A stretch of 49,966 bases of DNA, from assembly GCF_016862795.1 (NCBI RefSeq), contig NZ_BONQ01000082.1, positions 1-49,966 of the forward strand, given 5' to 3'. Position numbers and translations under genes: made by a program. This DNA is from Dactylosporangium siamense (lineage in GTDB: Bacteria; Actinomycetota; Actinomycetes; Mycobacteriales; Micromonosporaceae). Positions 7,585-15,774 of the stretch are shown here, one piece after another. Position 1 is the first letter of the stretch; each line of letters starts with the position of its first letter. The notes below the pieces were generated by a model, which did not search any database, was not told where the DNA came from, and worked only from the letters and a program-made list of their open reading frames with translations.

Positions 7585-8505
7585 ATGGGCCACGGACACG
7601 ACCACGACCACCAGGTGACGGCGACCGGCCGGCACCGTGCCGCGCTCGCCGGGGCCCTCGCCGTGTCGGTGGTGATCTTCGCCGTCGAGGTCGTCGGCGC
7701 GCTGGTCACCGGCAGTCTCGCGCTGTTCGCTGACGCCGGTCACGTCCTCGCCGACGCCGGCGGGGTGGCGCTCGCCCTCGGCGCGACGGTGCTCGCCGCC
7801 CGTCCCGCGACGGGCCGGCGCGCGTTCGGCTGGGCGCGGGCGGAGATCCTCGCCGCCGCCGTCAACGGCCTGGTGCTCGCCGGTATGAGCGTCTACGTGT
7901 TCGTCGAGGGTGTCCGGCGGTTGATCGAGCCGTCCGAGGTCGAGCCGGGCGGGATGGCCTTGTTCGGGGTCATCGGCCTGGCCGGCAACCTCGTGGGCGT
8001 CGCGCTGCTGTGGCGGGCCCGCAACGCCAGCCTCAACATGCGCGGCGCGTTTCTCGAGGTCGCCACCGACGCCGCCACCTCCGTCGGTGTCATCGTCGCG
8101 GCCGGGGTGATCGCGGCGACCGACTTCACCCGTGCCGACGCGATCGTGTCGGTGCTGATCGGTCTCATCATCGCGCCGCGAGCGGTCCGCCTGCTGCGTG
8201 AGGCGGTCAACGTCCTGCTCGAAGCGACTCCGGCCGGCATCGACCTGGATCAGCTCCGCGGTCACATCACCGACCTCGAACACGTGCTGGACGTGCACGA
8301 CCTGCACGTGCACGCCGTCACGTCCGGGTTGCCGGTGCTGACCGCGCATGTCGTCGTGCGCGACGAGTGCTTCCAGGACGGGCGCGCCCCGCGGCTGCTG
8401 GACGCCCTGCAGGCGTGCGTGGCCGGGCACTTCGACGTGGCCCACTCGACGTTCCAGCTGGAGCCGGCCGGCCACACCGACCACGAACACCCCAGCCACC
8501 CGTAG
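7585..8505 (+). CDS. Cation diffusion facilitator (CzcD/ZitB-like) metal exporter
   Basis: The 306-residue protein has six predicted membrane helices (about 18-215) and a cytoplasmic C-terminal domain. The N-terminus (HGHDHDH) and C-terminus (HTDHEHPSHP) are His-rich, as in zinc-exporting CDFs. The transport site would be His53/Asp57 in helix 2 (AGHVLAD) and Glu158/Asp162 in helix 5 (LEVATD). Most Zn-CDFs have His where this has Glu158. The ATG follows GGAGGTG. The gene is divergent from the copper operon and has its own metal-sensor-like promoter. Zn(II) or Cd(II)/Co(II) efflux is the likely role; substrate is uncertain. Confidence 0.92.
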   Translation: MGHGHDHDHQVTATGRHRAALAGALAVSVVIFAVEVVGALVTGSLALFADAGHVLADAGGVALALGATVLAARPATGRRAFGWARAEILAAAVNGLVLAGMSVYVFVEGVRRLIEPSEVEPGGMALFGVIGLAGNLVGVALLWRARNASLNMRGAFLEVATDAATSVGVIVAAGVIAATDFTRADAIVSVLIGLIIAPRAVRLLREAVNVLLEATPAGIDLDQLRGHITDLEHVLDVHDLHVHAVTSGLPVLTAHVVVRDECFQDGRAPRLLDALQACVAGHFDVAHSTFQLEPAGHTDHEHPSHP

Positions 8506-8514
8506 GAGCGCATC

Positions 8515-8582
8515 ATGTCCGGACGCTGGGCGCTGACCGGCCTCACCGTCGCCGTCGTCGCCATCGGGCCGTCGCCCTCAAG
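8515..8582 (+). pseudogene. 5' stub of a truncated exported-protein gene
   Basis: Just after the CDF stop, a GGAG ribosome site (about 8503) precedes an ATG whose first codons read MSGRWALTGLTVAVVAIG, a signal-peptide-like start. After about 20 codons the frame runs antisense through the convergent HxlR gene and loses coding character. It looks like the beginning of a gene once co-transcribed with the CDF gene and cut off by a rearrangement bringing in HxlR/NmrA. Chance is possible. Confidence 0.35.
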
Positions 8583-8966
8583 TCAGCGGGCGGATTTGCT
8601 GTCGTGGTCCTGGCGGGCCTGTTCGACCTTGTCGAGGTTGGTGGCGGCCCATTGGGCGAGGTGGGCGAACAGCGGGGCGAGGCTGCGGCCGAGGTCGCTG
8701 ATCTCGTACTCCACCCGCGGAGGGATCTCGGGGTGGTAGGTGCGCACGATCAGTCCGTCGCGTTCGAGTTGGCGCAGCCGCTGGGTCAGCACCTTCGGCG
8801 TGATCGTGCTGATTCGCCGCTCCAGCTCGACGAACCGCTGCCGGCCGTATTCGTTGAGGGACCACAGGATCGGTGTGGTCCATCGACTGAACACGATATC
8901 CACGACCGGTGCGATCGGGCATGCCTGCTCGGGGTCGATCGGCGCGGGCGCCTGGGTCGCCGTCAC
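8583..8966 (-). CDS. HxlR-family winged-helix regulator
   Basis: This 127-residue protein matches HxlR regulators in length and motifs: the N-terminal ACPIAPVVDIVFSRWT segment with the conserved Cys16, the recognition-helix region ITPKVLTQRLRQLERDGL, and the wing with RVEYEISDLGRSL. In several family members the N-terminal Cys senses quinones, aldehydes or other electrophiles. The GTG start at 8966 has a GAGAGGAC ribosome site just downstream of a stem-loop. It is divergent from an NmrA-like oxidoreductase, a common HxlR target, across a region with a perfect palindrome, suggesting autoregulation and control of that gene. Confidence 0.9.
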   Translation of the reverse strand: MTATQAPAPIDPEQACPIAPVVDIVFSRWTTPILWSLNEYGRQRFVELERRISTITPKVLTQRLRQLERDGLIVRTYHPEIPPRVEYEISDLGRSLAPLFAHLAQWAATNLDKVEQARQDHDSKSAR

Positions 8967-8978
8967 GTCTGTCCTCTC

Positions 8979-9010
8979 GGAAAGCCACTTTCCTGTAGGT
9001 ACCTACTATA
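8979..9010. promoter_or_regulatory. HxlR operator/promoter region with two perfect inverted repeats
   Basis: GTAGGTACCTAC (8995-9006) is a perfect 12-bp palindrome. GGAAAG-CCA-CTTTCC (8979-8993) is a second perfect repeat next to it. On the minus strand TATAGT (9010-9005) is a good -10 for hxlR, so the palindrome would sit at the transcription start and the second repeat would form a hairpin just before the ribosome site. On the plus strand TACTAT (9004-9009) could serve the oxidoreductase gene. Confidence 0.6.
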
Positions 9011-9115
9011 CCGGCGATGTTAGCGTCCTCGAGTCGCCGCAAGGCCACCCGGCCTGCGACGTTGTCGCCCGCCCGGGCGACGACGACCACGACTGAGATG
9101 ACATCGGAGCCATTC

Positions 9116-9961
9116 ATGATCGTAGTGACGGGAGCGACCGGCAACGTCGGCCGGCCGCTCGTGCAGGCCCTCGCGGCAGCCGGCGAGCAGGTGATGGCGG
9201 TGTCCCGGCGGGTCCCGGACGCGGCCGTGCCGGACGGCGTGGGACACCGGCAGGCGGACCTGACCGACCCGGAGCGCCTTCGTCCCGTGCTTGACGGCGC
9301 TGACGCGCTGTTCCTCCACGACGGCGGCGCCGGTGCCCACCTGTTGCGCCCACGGGACATCGTCGACGTCGCGAAAGCCGGCGGCGTCGGCCGCATCGTG
9401 TTGCTGTCCTCCATCGGCGTCGCCACCCGACCACAGTCGGCATCCCACGGCGGCATGATGCGGGCATTCGAAGACGCCGTGCGGCAATCGGCGATGGCCT
9501 GGACGATCCTGCGGCCCGGCGCCTTCAACTCCAACATGTACGCCTGGGCGGAGACGGTCCGTGCGCAGCGGACGGTCGCCGCGCCCTTCGGCGACGTCGG
9601 CCTGCCGACCGTCGACCCGGCCGACATCGCCGAGGTCGCCGCCGCGGCCCTGCGCGGAGACGGCCACGCCGGACAGGTCTACGCGCTGACCGGGCCGGCC
9701 CTCACCACACCGCGGCAACGGGCCGAGATGCTCGGCCACGCGCTCGGCGAGCCGATCCGGTTCGTCGAACAGACCCGCGACGAGGCCCGCGCGCAGATGC
9801 TGCAGTTCCTGCCCGAACCCGTGGTCGAGACCACGCTCGACGCCATCGGCGAGCCCACCTCCGCCGAACAGCGGATCAGTCCCGACGTCGAACGGGTTCT
9901 CGGCCGGGCACCGCACACCTTCACCGACTGGGTCCAGCGCAACATCACCGCCTTCCGCTGA
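9116..9961 (+). CDS. NmrA-like NAD(P)-binding oxidoreductase
   Basis: This 281-residue atypical short-chain dehydrogenase begins directly with the Rossmann strand and glycine motif TGATGNVGRP (residues 5-14), followed by the DLTDPE segment and LLSSIG strand of NmrA/QOR2-like proteins. There is no classical Tyr-x3-Lys catalytic pair. Related enzymes reduce quinones or act as redox sensors. The ATG at 9116 is chosen because GGAG lies 6 nt upstream and the protein then starts at the expected beta strand; the frame is open further upstream (to 9017), but that stretch has no domain. The divergent HxlR regulator probably controls it. Confidence 0.88.
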   Translation: MIVVTGATGNVGRPLVQALAAAGEQVMAVSRRVPDAAVPDGVGHRQADLTDPERLRPVLDGADALFLHDGGAGAHLLRPRDIVDVAKAGGVGRIVLLSSIGVATRPQSASHGGMMRAFEDAVRQSAMAWTILRPGAFNSNMYAWAETVRAQRTVAAPFGDVGLPTVDPADIAEVAAAALRGDGHAGQVYALTGPALTTPRQRAEMLGHALGEPIRFVEQTRDEARAQMLQFLPEPVVETTLDAIGEPTSAEQRISPDVERVLGRAPHTFTDWVQRNITAFR

Positions 9962-9991
9962 GGGGCGGCCAGTGTCGGATGTCCCTGTACG

Positions 9992-10183
9992 TCAGGCTGC
10001 GCTGGTCCGGCGCCGCCGGGCGGCGGTGCTGAGGATCCGCCAGCCGCCGCGGGCGGCACCGAGGAGCGCAAGGGACGACGGCGCGACCGCCACCGCCAGG
10101 GCGGCGAGCCCTTTCCAGGCGGCGAGAGTGCGCAGGCCATCGGCGCGGATCGGGGCGACGCACAGGCCGACGAGATGCGGCAC
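9992..10183 (-). CDS. Possible small protein or gene remnant (63 aa)
   Basis: A GTG-started frame encodes 63 residues with a hydrophobic middle (GLAALAVAVAPSSLALLG) and an Arg-rich C-terminus. The frame stays open upstream into the ZIP gene without a start of its own, so it may be the tail of a broken membrane-protein gene. No family is recognised and there is no clear ribosome site. The 247-bp gap between the NmrA-like gene and the ZIP gene holds nothing else I can identify. Confidence 0.25.
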   Translation of the reverse strand: MPHLVGLCVAPIRADGLRTLAAWKGLAALAVAVAPSSLALLGAARGGWRILSTAARRRRTSAA

Positions 10184-10208
10184 GCTGGGCAGGACGAACC
10201 TCGAGCTT

Positions 10209-10901
10209 TCAGTCCAGCGTCGTGAGGTAGGCGGCGACCGCGAATCCCAGCGCCGTCAGCAGCGCGATCGGGCGACCGCCCCGGCTGAAGGCCTCAGGCA
10301 TCATCGAGTCGGCGAGCATCGTCAGCACGGAGCCGGCGGCGAGCGCCTGCACGTAACGTCCGTCCACGTTGGACAGGTGCGACGCGAGGGCGTAGCCGAG
10401 GACGGCGGCCAGCCCGGAGCAGACGACGATGGCCGCCCAGAGCCGGTAGATCCAGGCAGCGGAGTGGGTCCTGCGCAGGTCGGCGGTCGAGGAGAGACTC
10501 TCGGGCACGTTCGACACGAGCACGGCCACGAAGAAGCCGATGCTGACCGTCCCGCCGACGGCCATGCCAACACCGAGCACGATGGACTCCGGGACGCCGT
10601 CGAGCAGCGCGCCGAGGGCGATCGACACGCCCGCTCCGCCCCCGGTCGCCGATCGGCGCTCCAGCAGGCTGTCCAGGCCGTAGAAGACCAGGGCGCCGAT
10701 GCCGAAGTTGACCCAGATCAGCCAGTCGGAGACGTGGCCGGTGGGGATGAGCTCATAGGCGAGCGCTGCCACCAGCGCCCCGGCGCCGAAACCCATGACG
10801 TTGCCCACGACCTTCGGCGGCACCCTGACCGTCAGCGCGACGACAGCCCCGAGCAGCAACGACGCGGCCGCGAGCATCGCCCACGCCCCAGCTCCGATCA
10901 T
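10209..10901 (-). CDS. ZIP-family-like metal transporter
   Basis: This 230-residue protein has about seven or eight hydrophobic helices, the usual layout of short bacterial ZIP-type permeases. The metal-site helices are recognisable: ALLDGVPESIVLG (residues about 97-109) and the next helix with VSNVPESLS. The first has Asp/Glu where many ZIPs have His/Glu. The ATG at 10901 lacks a good ribosome site. A second ATG eight codons in, with GGAG further upstream, is an alternative. A 32-bp piece of a close relative survives at 27616-27647. Zinc or other divalent cation transport is likely; direction and substrate are not shown. Confidence 0.82.
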   Translation of the reverse strand: MIGAGAWAMLAAASLLLGAVVALTVRVPPKVVGNVMGFGAGALVAALAYELIPTGHVSDWLIWVNFGIGALVFYGLDSLLERRSATGGGAGVSIALGALLDGVPESIVLGVGMAVGGTVSIGFFVAVLVSNVPESLSSTADLRRTHSAAWIYRLWAAIVVCSGLAAVLGYALASHLSNVDGRYVQALAAGSVLTMLADSMMPEAFSRGGRPIALLTALGFAVAAYLTTLD

Positions 10902-10993
10902 AGGATTCAGTCCAAAGGCGTCTGTCGCTGCGAAGCCGCGACCGTCGACGGCACCACACCCGTCCCGGCCGTCGGCGGTCTGCGGTCCACACC

Positions 10994-11015
10994 GTGCACC
11001 CGGTTACCGGTGCAC
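10994..11015 (-). terminator. Stem-loop after the DUF1269 gene
   Basis: GTGCA...TGCAC arms with an inner CCGG-TTA-CCGG hairpin lie 12 bp past the stop at 11027. No U-run follows, which is common in high-GC actinobacteria. Confidence 0.5.
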
Positions 11016-11026
11016 GTGCTCGGGCG

Positions 11027-11533
11027 TTACGCGGGGGTCAGATGCAACGCCTGGATGGCGTCGCGCAGGCGTTGCTCCGCCTCCATGCTCAGGGAGCTGC
11101 GGAGCAGCTTGCCGCCGAACTGATACGGCGCCATCTCCGCGATGACCTTGTCGACGGTGACCTGGTCGACGAGTAGGAACAGGGCCGCGGAGCCGGGCTG
11201 CATGGCCGCGCCGACGTCCTTCATGAACTTGTCGTCGACCCCGACGTCGGTGGCCTTGCCGGCCAGCGCGCCGGCGCCCGCACCGATTGCCATGCCGAGG
11301 AAGGGCGCGAAGAACAGCAGCCCGATGAGGCCACCCCACAGGGCCCCACCGGCAGCTCCGACCGCGGTCGCGCTGGTTCCCTGATGCAGCCGGATCTTGC
11401 CGTCGGGACCGACGTCCACGACAGCGGCGTCGCGCACGGTGATGAGTCCCTGCCGTTGCAGGTCGATGATCTTTTCCCGGGCGGCGTTCGCCGTGTCCAG
11501 GTCGCGGTATCCGATTGCGATCAGATCGCTCAT
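11027..11533 (-). CDS. DUF1269-family membrane protein
   Basis: This 168-residue protein opens with the family's DLIAIGYRDLDTANAAREKI strand-helix unit, a ferredoxin-like half. A Gly/Ala-rich hydrophobic hairpin follows (about 68-98, FFAPFLGMAIGAGAGALAGK), then DVGVDDKFMKDVG and a second alpha/beta half. DUF1269 proteins are often annotated as membrane or stress-associated; no biochemical role is established. The ATG at 11533 has GGAGAGGACGCATC before it. The longer upstream frame adds only an unstructured Arg-rich leader. It is divergent from the YihY gene and followed by a hairpin. Confidence 0.85.
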   Translation of the reverse strand: MSDLIAIGYRDLDTANAAREKIIDLQRQGLITVRDAAVVDVGPDGKIRLHQGTSATAVGAAGGALWGGLIGLLFFAPFLGMAIGAGAGALAGKATDVGVDDKFMKDVGAAMQPGSAALFLLVDQVTVDKVIAEMAPYQFGGKLLRSSLSMEAEQRLRDAIQALHLTPA

Positions 11534-11675
11534 GATGCGTCCTCTCCGACGATGGTCAGCTCCTAGCTGCAACGGTCGCCACCATGTCGCCGAGTCGCCT
11601 CACTCGGAAGGAGTGGCGCTGTCCCACCCCAGCACTGCGGGGACGGGCGAGCGTGACGCCGGGGCGACGGGGTAG

Positions 11676-12662
11676 GTGCTCACCGTGGTCGCGTGGTTGG
11701 ATCGCTACCAGCGCCGGCACACCTGGCTCGGGTTCCCGCTGGCGGTGGTCTACAAGTTCGTCGACGACCGTGGTCCGTACCTTGCCGCGATGGTGACCTA
11801 CTACGGCTTCATCTCGTTGTTCCCGCTGACGCTGCTGTTCTTCACCGCGCTGGGCTTCGTGCTGGAGGCCAACCCTGACCTGCACCAGCAACTGGTGCAG
11901 ACGGCGGTGGGGGATCTGCCGGCCATCGGGCCGGAGTTGGAGCGCAACGTCAGCGGGTTACGCGGCAGCGGCACGCGTCTGGTGCTCAGCATCCTCGGAG
12001 CGCTGTACGGCGGACTCGGGGCGATGCAGGCCGCGCAGGCCGGCTTCAACCACATCTACGGCATCCCGCGCAACGAACAGCCCAATCCGATCCGGTCCAG
12101 GCTGCGCAGCCTCGGGCTGTTGCTGATGCTCGGCAGCGCGGTGCTGCTGTCCGCGGCGGCCTCGACGTTTGTGGCGTTCGCCAATGAGCTCACCGGCCGG
12201 TCCGGGCCCGGACTGCAGCTCCTCGGCTATGTGCTGACGTTCGTGATCAATGCCGGCCTGTTCACCGCGGCGATGCAGCTGTTGACAGCCCGGACGCTGC
12301 GGGTGCGCCAGGTCCTCGCCGGCGGGTTGATCGCCGCGACCTTCTGGATGGCATTGCAGGCCGTAGGTGCTCGATACGTCGCCGCTCAGCTCAGCCACGC
12401 GAGCGCGCTCTACGGCACGTTCGGGCTCGTGCTCGCCGCCCTCGCCTGGATCTACGTGCAGGCGCTCGTGGTGATGCTCTGCGCCGAGATCAACATGATC
12501 GCGAACTACCGCCTGTGGCCCCGGGCGCTGCTCACCCTGTTCACCGACGATGTCGAACTGACCGAGGCCGACCGGCGGATCTACACGACGCTCGCGACCG
12601 CGCAGCGATTCAAGGACTTCGAGACGGTGCGGGTCGACTTCGGCCCGCCCTCGCAACGATGA
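11676..12662 (+). CDS. YihY/BrkB (UPF0761) family membrane protein
   Basis: This 328-residue protein has the family's six to seven helices and signature regions: LGFPLAVVYKFVDDRG near the start, YYGFISLFPL in the first helix region, and the last helix with CAEINMIANYRLWPR. The cytoplasmic tail is charged. The family was once misnamed RNase BN/BrkB and its role is still unclear (envelope or lipid-related ideas exist). The GTG at 11676 is adopted; GTG at 11685 fits homolog N-termini and ribosome spacing at least as well. An internally deleted copy of this gene is at 28341-28490. Confidence 0.9.
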   Translation: MLTVVAWLDRYQRRHTWLGFPLAVVYKFVDDRGPYLAAMVTYYGFISLFPLTLLFFTALGFVLEANPDLHQQLVQTAVGDLPAIGPELERNVSGLRGSGTRLVLSILGALYGGLGAMQAAQAGFNHIYGIPRNEQPNPIRSRLRSLGLLLMLGSAVLLSAAASTFVAFANELTGRSGPGLQLLGYVLTFVINAGLFTAAMQLLTARTLRVRQVLAGGLIAATFWMALQAVGARYVAAQLSHASALYGTFGLVLAALAWIYVQALVVMLCAEINMIANYRLWPRALLTLFTDDVELTEADRRIYTTLATAQRFKDFETVRVDFGPPSQR

Positions 12663-12906
12663 GCTCCTGTTCCTGGGCGGACGACGCGGCAATGCCTCGG
12701 CTGGTGACCATCGAGGCGAGGTGGCCGCACGTCAGGGAGCGCAAGACCCAGGTTCGCCGCGCACCGCCACAGCCTGACACACGCCGCCGTTGCCCGGCCC
12801 GTTGTTGGCCGCACCACAACCGAACTGCACCGGAAACGGGCCGGCGGGCTCACGCGCTCAGGTCGACGGTGGACCAGCCGATGGTCACGACGACAGGAGG
12901 GCAGGA

Positions 12907-15687
12907 ATGGCGGACAGGCCCGGGCGGCGGCGCTTGCGAGGGTGGACGGTCGCGCGCCTGCTCGCTTCCGGGTATCTGCTGGCCATCAGTGGGTTGCTGC
13001 TGGTCGGGGCGGCGGCGTACGAGCGGATCGGGGTCCTGCTGGCCAATCGCGCCCAGGTCGAGGCCAACCACGCGGTCATGGACGACATCGACCTGCTGGG
13101 TAGCCAGCTCCGCAACGCCGAGCGGGGTCAGCGCGGCTACGTCATCACCGGCGACACGGCGTACCTCGCGCCGTACACCGAGGCCATGACCAGCATCCGC
13201 GAGACGATGCAGCGACTGCAGCAGCGCACGGTCCCCAACACCGACCTGCACTCGGCGGCGTACCGGTTGCGCGGGCCCGTCGACGACAAGCTCCGTGAGC
13301 TGGAGGTGACGATCGAGCTGCGCCGCGAGGAAGGGTTCGAGCCGGCCCAACGGGTCGTCAGCGGCGGTCGCGGGGCGCGGTACATGGCCAAGATCGAGTC
13401 CATCCTGGACGAGATGCGCGACGCTCAGCGTGCCACTCTGGCCGCCGACGAGCGGCGCACCGCCGACGCGGCGGCGGCCACCAGGCGGTTGATGGTCGGC
13501 GTGACCCTCGGGACGGCGTTGCTGGCCGCGGCCGGTGCGTGGTGGGCAACTCGCAGCATGTCCCGGTCGATCGCCGCGGTGACCCGGGCAGCCCGTGGAG
13601 TCGCCACGGGTGAGCGCGGCGCCCTACCGGTCCTGCGCGGGGCCGCGCGTGTGCGCGGGCCGACCGAGATCGCCGAGATGGCCGAGGCCGTCGGGGAGGC
13701 CACCCTTGTCGTGCTGCGCGCCCGCGACGAGGCGATGGCTGCCGCCCAGGCCAAGTCGGCGTTCCTGGCCACCATGAGCCACGAGATCCGCACCCCGATG
13801 AACGCCGTCATCGGCATGACCGGCCTGCTGCTGGACACCGACCTCAGCGACGGGCAGCGCGAGCTCGCCACCGTCGTGCGCGACAGCGGCGAGGCGCTGC
13901 TCACGATCATCAACGACATCCTCGACTTCTCCAAGATCGAGGCGGGTCACCTGGACCTCGAGGACGCGGTCTTCGATCTGCGTGAATGCGTCGAGAGCGC
14001 GCTCGCGCTGGTCGCGGCACCTGCCGCGGCGAAGGATCTGGAGCTCGTCGCCGACGTCGCCGACTGCCGGCCGCTGCGTGGGGACGTGACGCGGCTGCGG
14101 CAGGTGCTGGTGAACCTGCTGGCCAACGCGGTGAAGTTCACCGCTGCCGGCGAGGTCGTGGTGGTCGGGCGGACCGAGGCCACCGACGGCGACATGATCC
14201 GCGTGTCGCTGGCCGTCACGGACACCGGCATCGGCATCCCGCCCGACCGGATGGACCGGCTGTTCCGCTCGTTCTCCCAGGTGGACGAGTCGACCACCCG
14301 CATGTACGGCGGCACCGGCCTCGGCCTCGCCATCAGCCGGCGGCTCGCCGTCGCCATGGGTGGTGACATCACCGTGACCAGCTGCCCAGGGGAGGGCTCC
14401 ACGTTCACCGCCACGGCCGTCGTGCGGGTCTGTGACGAGCTTGCCGCGGCGGCATCCCCGGCCGATCTGGCCGGCCGTGCCGCGCTCGTCGTCGACGACA
14501 ACGCCACGAACCGGCGCGTGCTGCAGGCTCAGCTGACCGGCTGGGGCATGACCTGCATCGGCGCAGCCTCGGCGGCAGAGGCGCTGGCGCTGATCGCCGG
14601 CGGCGCGCGCTTCGATGTCGGCCTGCTCGACCTGCGCATGCCCGACGTCGACGGCGTGGACCTGGCCGAGCGGCTGCGTGCGGAGCCAGGGACCGCCGCG
14701 ACCCCGCTCGTCCTGCTCAGCAGCGTCAACTGGCACGCTGAGCGCGATCGGGTCGGGAACTTCGCGGCGGTGCTGACGAAACCGGCCCGTGCCACGGCCC
14801 TGCTCGCCGTCCTGAGCCGGGTGCTGCCCGGCTCCGGCGAACCGGTCCCGGCGCCCGCCGCCGATGTCGCGGTGCCGGTGCCACCCGCACGTCCGCTGCG
14901 CGTCCTGATCGCCGAGGACAACCAGGTCAACCAGACCGTCGCCACGATGATGCTGGCCAAGCTCGGCTACCGCGCCGATGTCGCTGCCAACGGCGTGGAG
15001 GTCCTCGACGCGGTCCGCCGCATCCGGTACGACGTGATCCTGATGGACCTGCAGATGCCGATCCTCGACGGCCTCGACGCGACCCGCCGCATCCGCGCGG
15101 AGCTACCCGCCGAGCAGCAGCCGCACGTCATCGCCCTGACCGCGAGCGCGCTCATGGACGACCGGGCCGCCTGCGAGGCCGCCGGCATGGACGACTATCT
15201 CACCAAACCGGTCCGCCCCGCAGCGTTGGCCGCCGCCCTGCACGCTGTCCCCGGTGCGCCGGCCGCCGCCGGCCCCTCGGACGCGATCGTGGGCCCGGAC
15301 GCGACCGGCGGGCTCGAAGACGAGATCCGGACCCGCGTCGGCGAGCTCATCGACGACGAGCCGACGCCGCAGGAGCTGGAGCTGATCAGCCGGCTGCTCG
15401 GCGGGTTCTGCACCAACGCCCCCGACACGCTGGCCCGGCTGGCCACCGTCGTGGCCGCCGGCGATGCGCCCGCCGTCGTCGGCGTCGCCCACACCCTGAC
15501 CGGCGCGGCCGGCAACGTCGGCGCGACCACGCTCGCCCGGCTCAGCCGCGACCTCGAGACCCGGGCCCGCGCCGGCCAGCTCACCGCCGCCGAGGACGAC
15601 CTGGCGGCGATGCGCCACGAACTGGATCGCGTGGTGACGGCCGTTGCCGCGGTGCGCCGCCGACTCGGCCGGCCAGACGGTCGTTGA
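12907..15687 (+). CDS. CHASE3 hybrid histidine kinase with two receivers and HPt
   Basis: The 926-residue protein reads TM1 (about 14-35), an extracytoplasmic CHASE3 sensor (about 38-180, with the [15 protein letters not shown] motif), TM2 (about 197-217), HAMP, HisKA with phospho-acceptor His292 in [10 protein letters not shown], an HATPase domain (about 395-510), receiver 1 (Asp575 in LLDLRMPD), receiver 2 (Asp714 in MDLQMP) and a C-terminal HPt domain with His862 in [10 protein letters not shown]. All relay residues are present, so a full His-Asp-His path can be drawn inside one chain. The ATG follows CAGGAGGGCAGGA. The 244 bp upstream show no gene. No separate response regulator is adjacent, so the output partner is unknown. 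Confidence 0.93.
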   Translation: MADRPGRRRLRGWTVARLLASGYLLAISGLLLVGAAAYERIGVLLANRAQVEANHAVMDDIDLLGSQLRNAERGQRGYVITGDTAYLAPYTEAMTSIRETMQRLQQRTVPNTDLHSAAYRLRGPVDDKLRELEVTIELRREEGFEPAQRVVSGGRGARYMAKIESILDEMRDAQRATLAADERRTADAAAATRRLMVGVTLGTALLAAAGAWWATRSMSRSIAAVTRAARGVATGERGALPVLRGAARVRGPTEIAEMAEAVGEATLVVLRARDEAMAAAQAKSAFLATMSHEIRTPMNAVIGMTGLLLDTDLSDGQRELATVVRDSGEALLTIINDILDFSKIEAGHLDLEDAVFDLRECVESALALVAAPAAAKDLELVADVADCRPLRGDVTRLRQVLVNLLANAVKFTAAGEVVVVGRTEATDGDMIRVSLAVTDTGIGIPPDRMDRLFRSFSQVDESTTRMYGGTGLGLAISRRLAVAMGGDITVTSCPGEGSTFTATAVVRVCDELAAAASPADLAGRAALVVDDNATNRRVLQAQLTGWGMTCIGAASAAEALALIAGGARFDVGLLDLRMPDVDGVDLAERLRAEPGTAATPLVLLSSVNWHAERDRVGNFAAVLTKPARATALLAVLSRVLPGSGEPVPAPAADVAVPVPPARPLRVLIAEDNQVNQTVATMMLAKLGYRADVAANGVEVLDAVRRIRYDVILMDLQMPILDGLDATRRIRAELPAEQQPHVIALTASALMDDRAACEAAGMDDYLTKPVRPAALAAALHAVPGAPAAAGPSDAIVGPDATGGLEDEIRTRVGELIDDEPTPQELELISRLLGGFCTNAPDTLARLATVVAAGDAPAVVGVAHTLTGAAGNVGATTLARLSRDLETRARAGQLTAAEDDLAAMRHELDRVVTAVAAVRRRLGRPDGR

Positions 15688-15774
15688 CCGCGGGCCGTTG
15701 ACCGCGGCGGGGCACCGAGACGATCACCGCAGCCCGGCGTCGCCTCACGGTCATCAATTCAGCCGACTCGGCTG

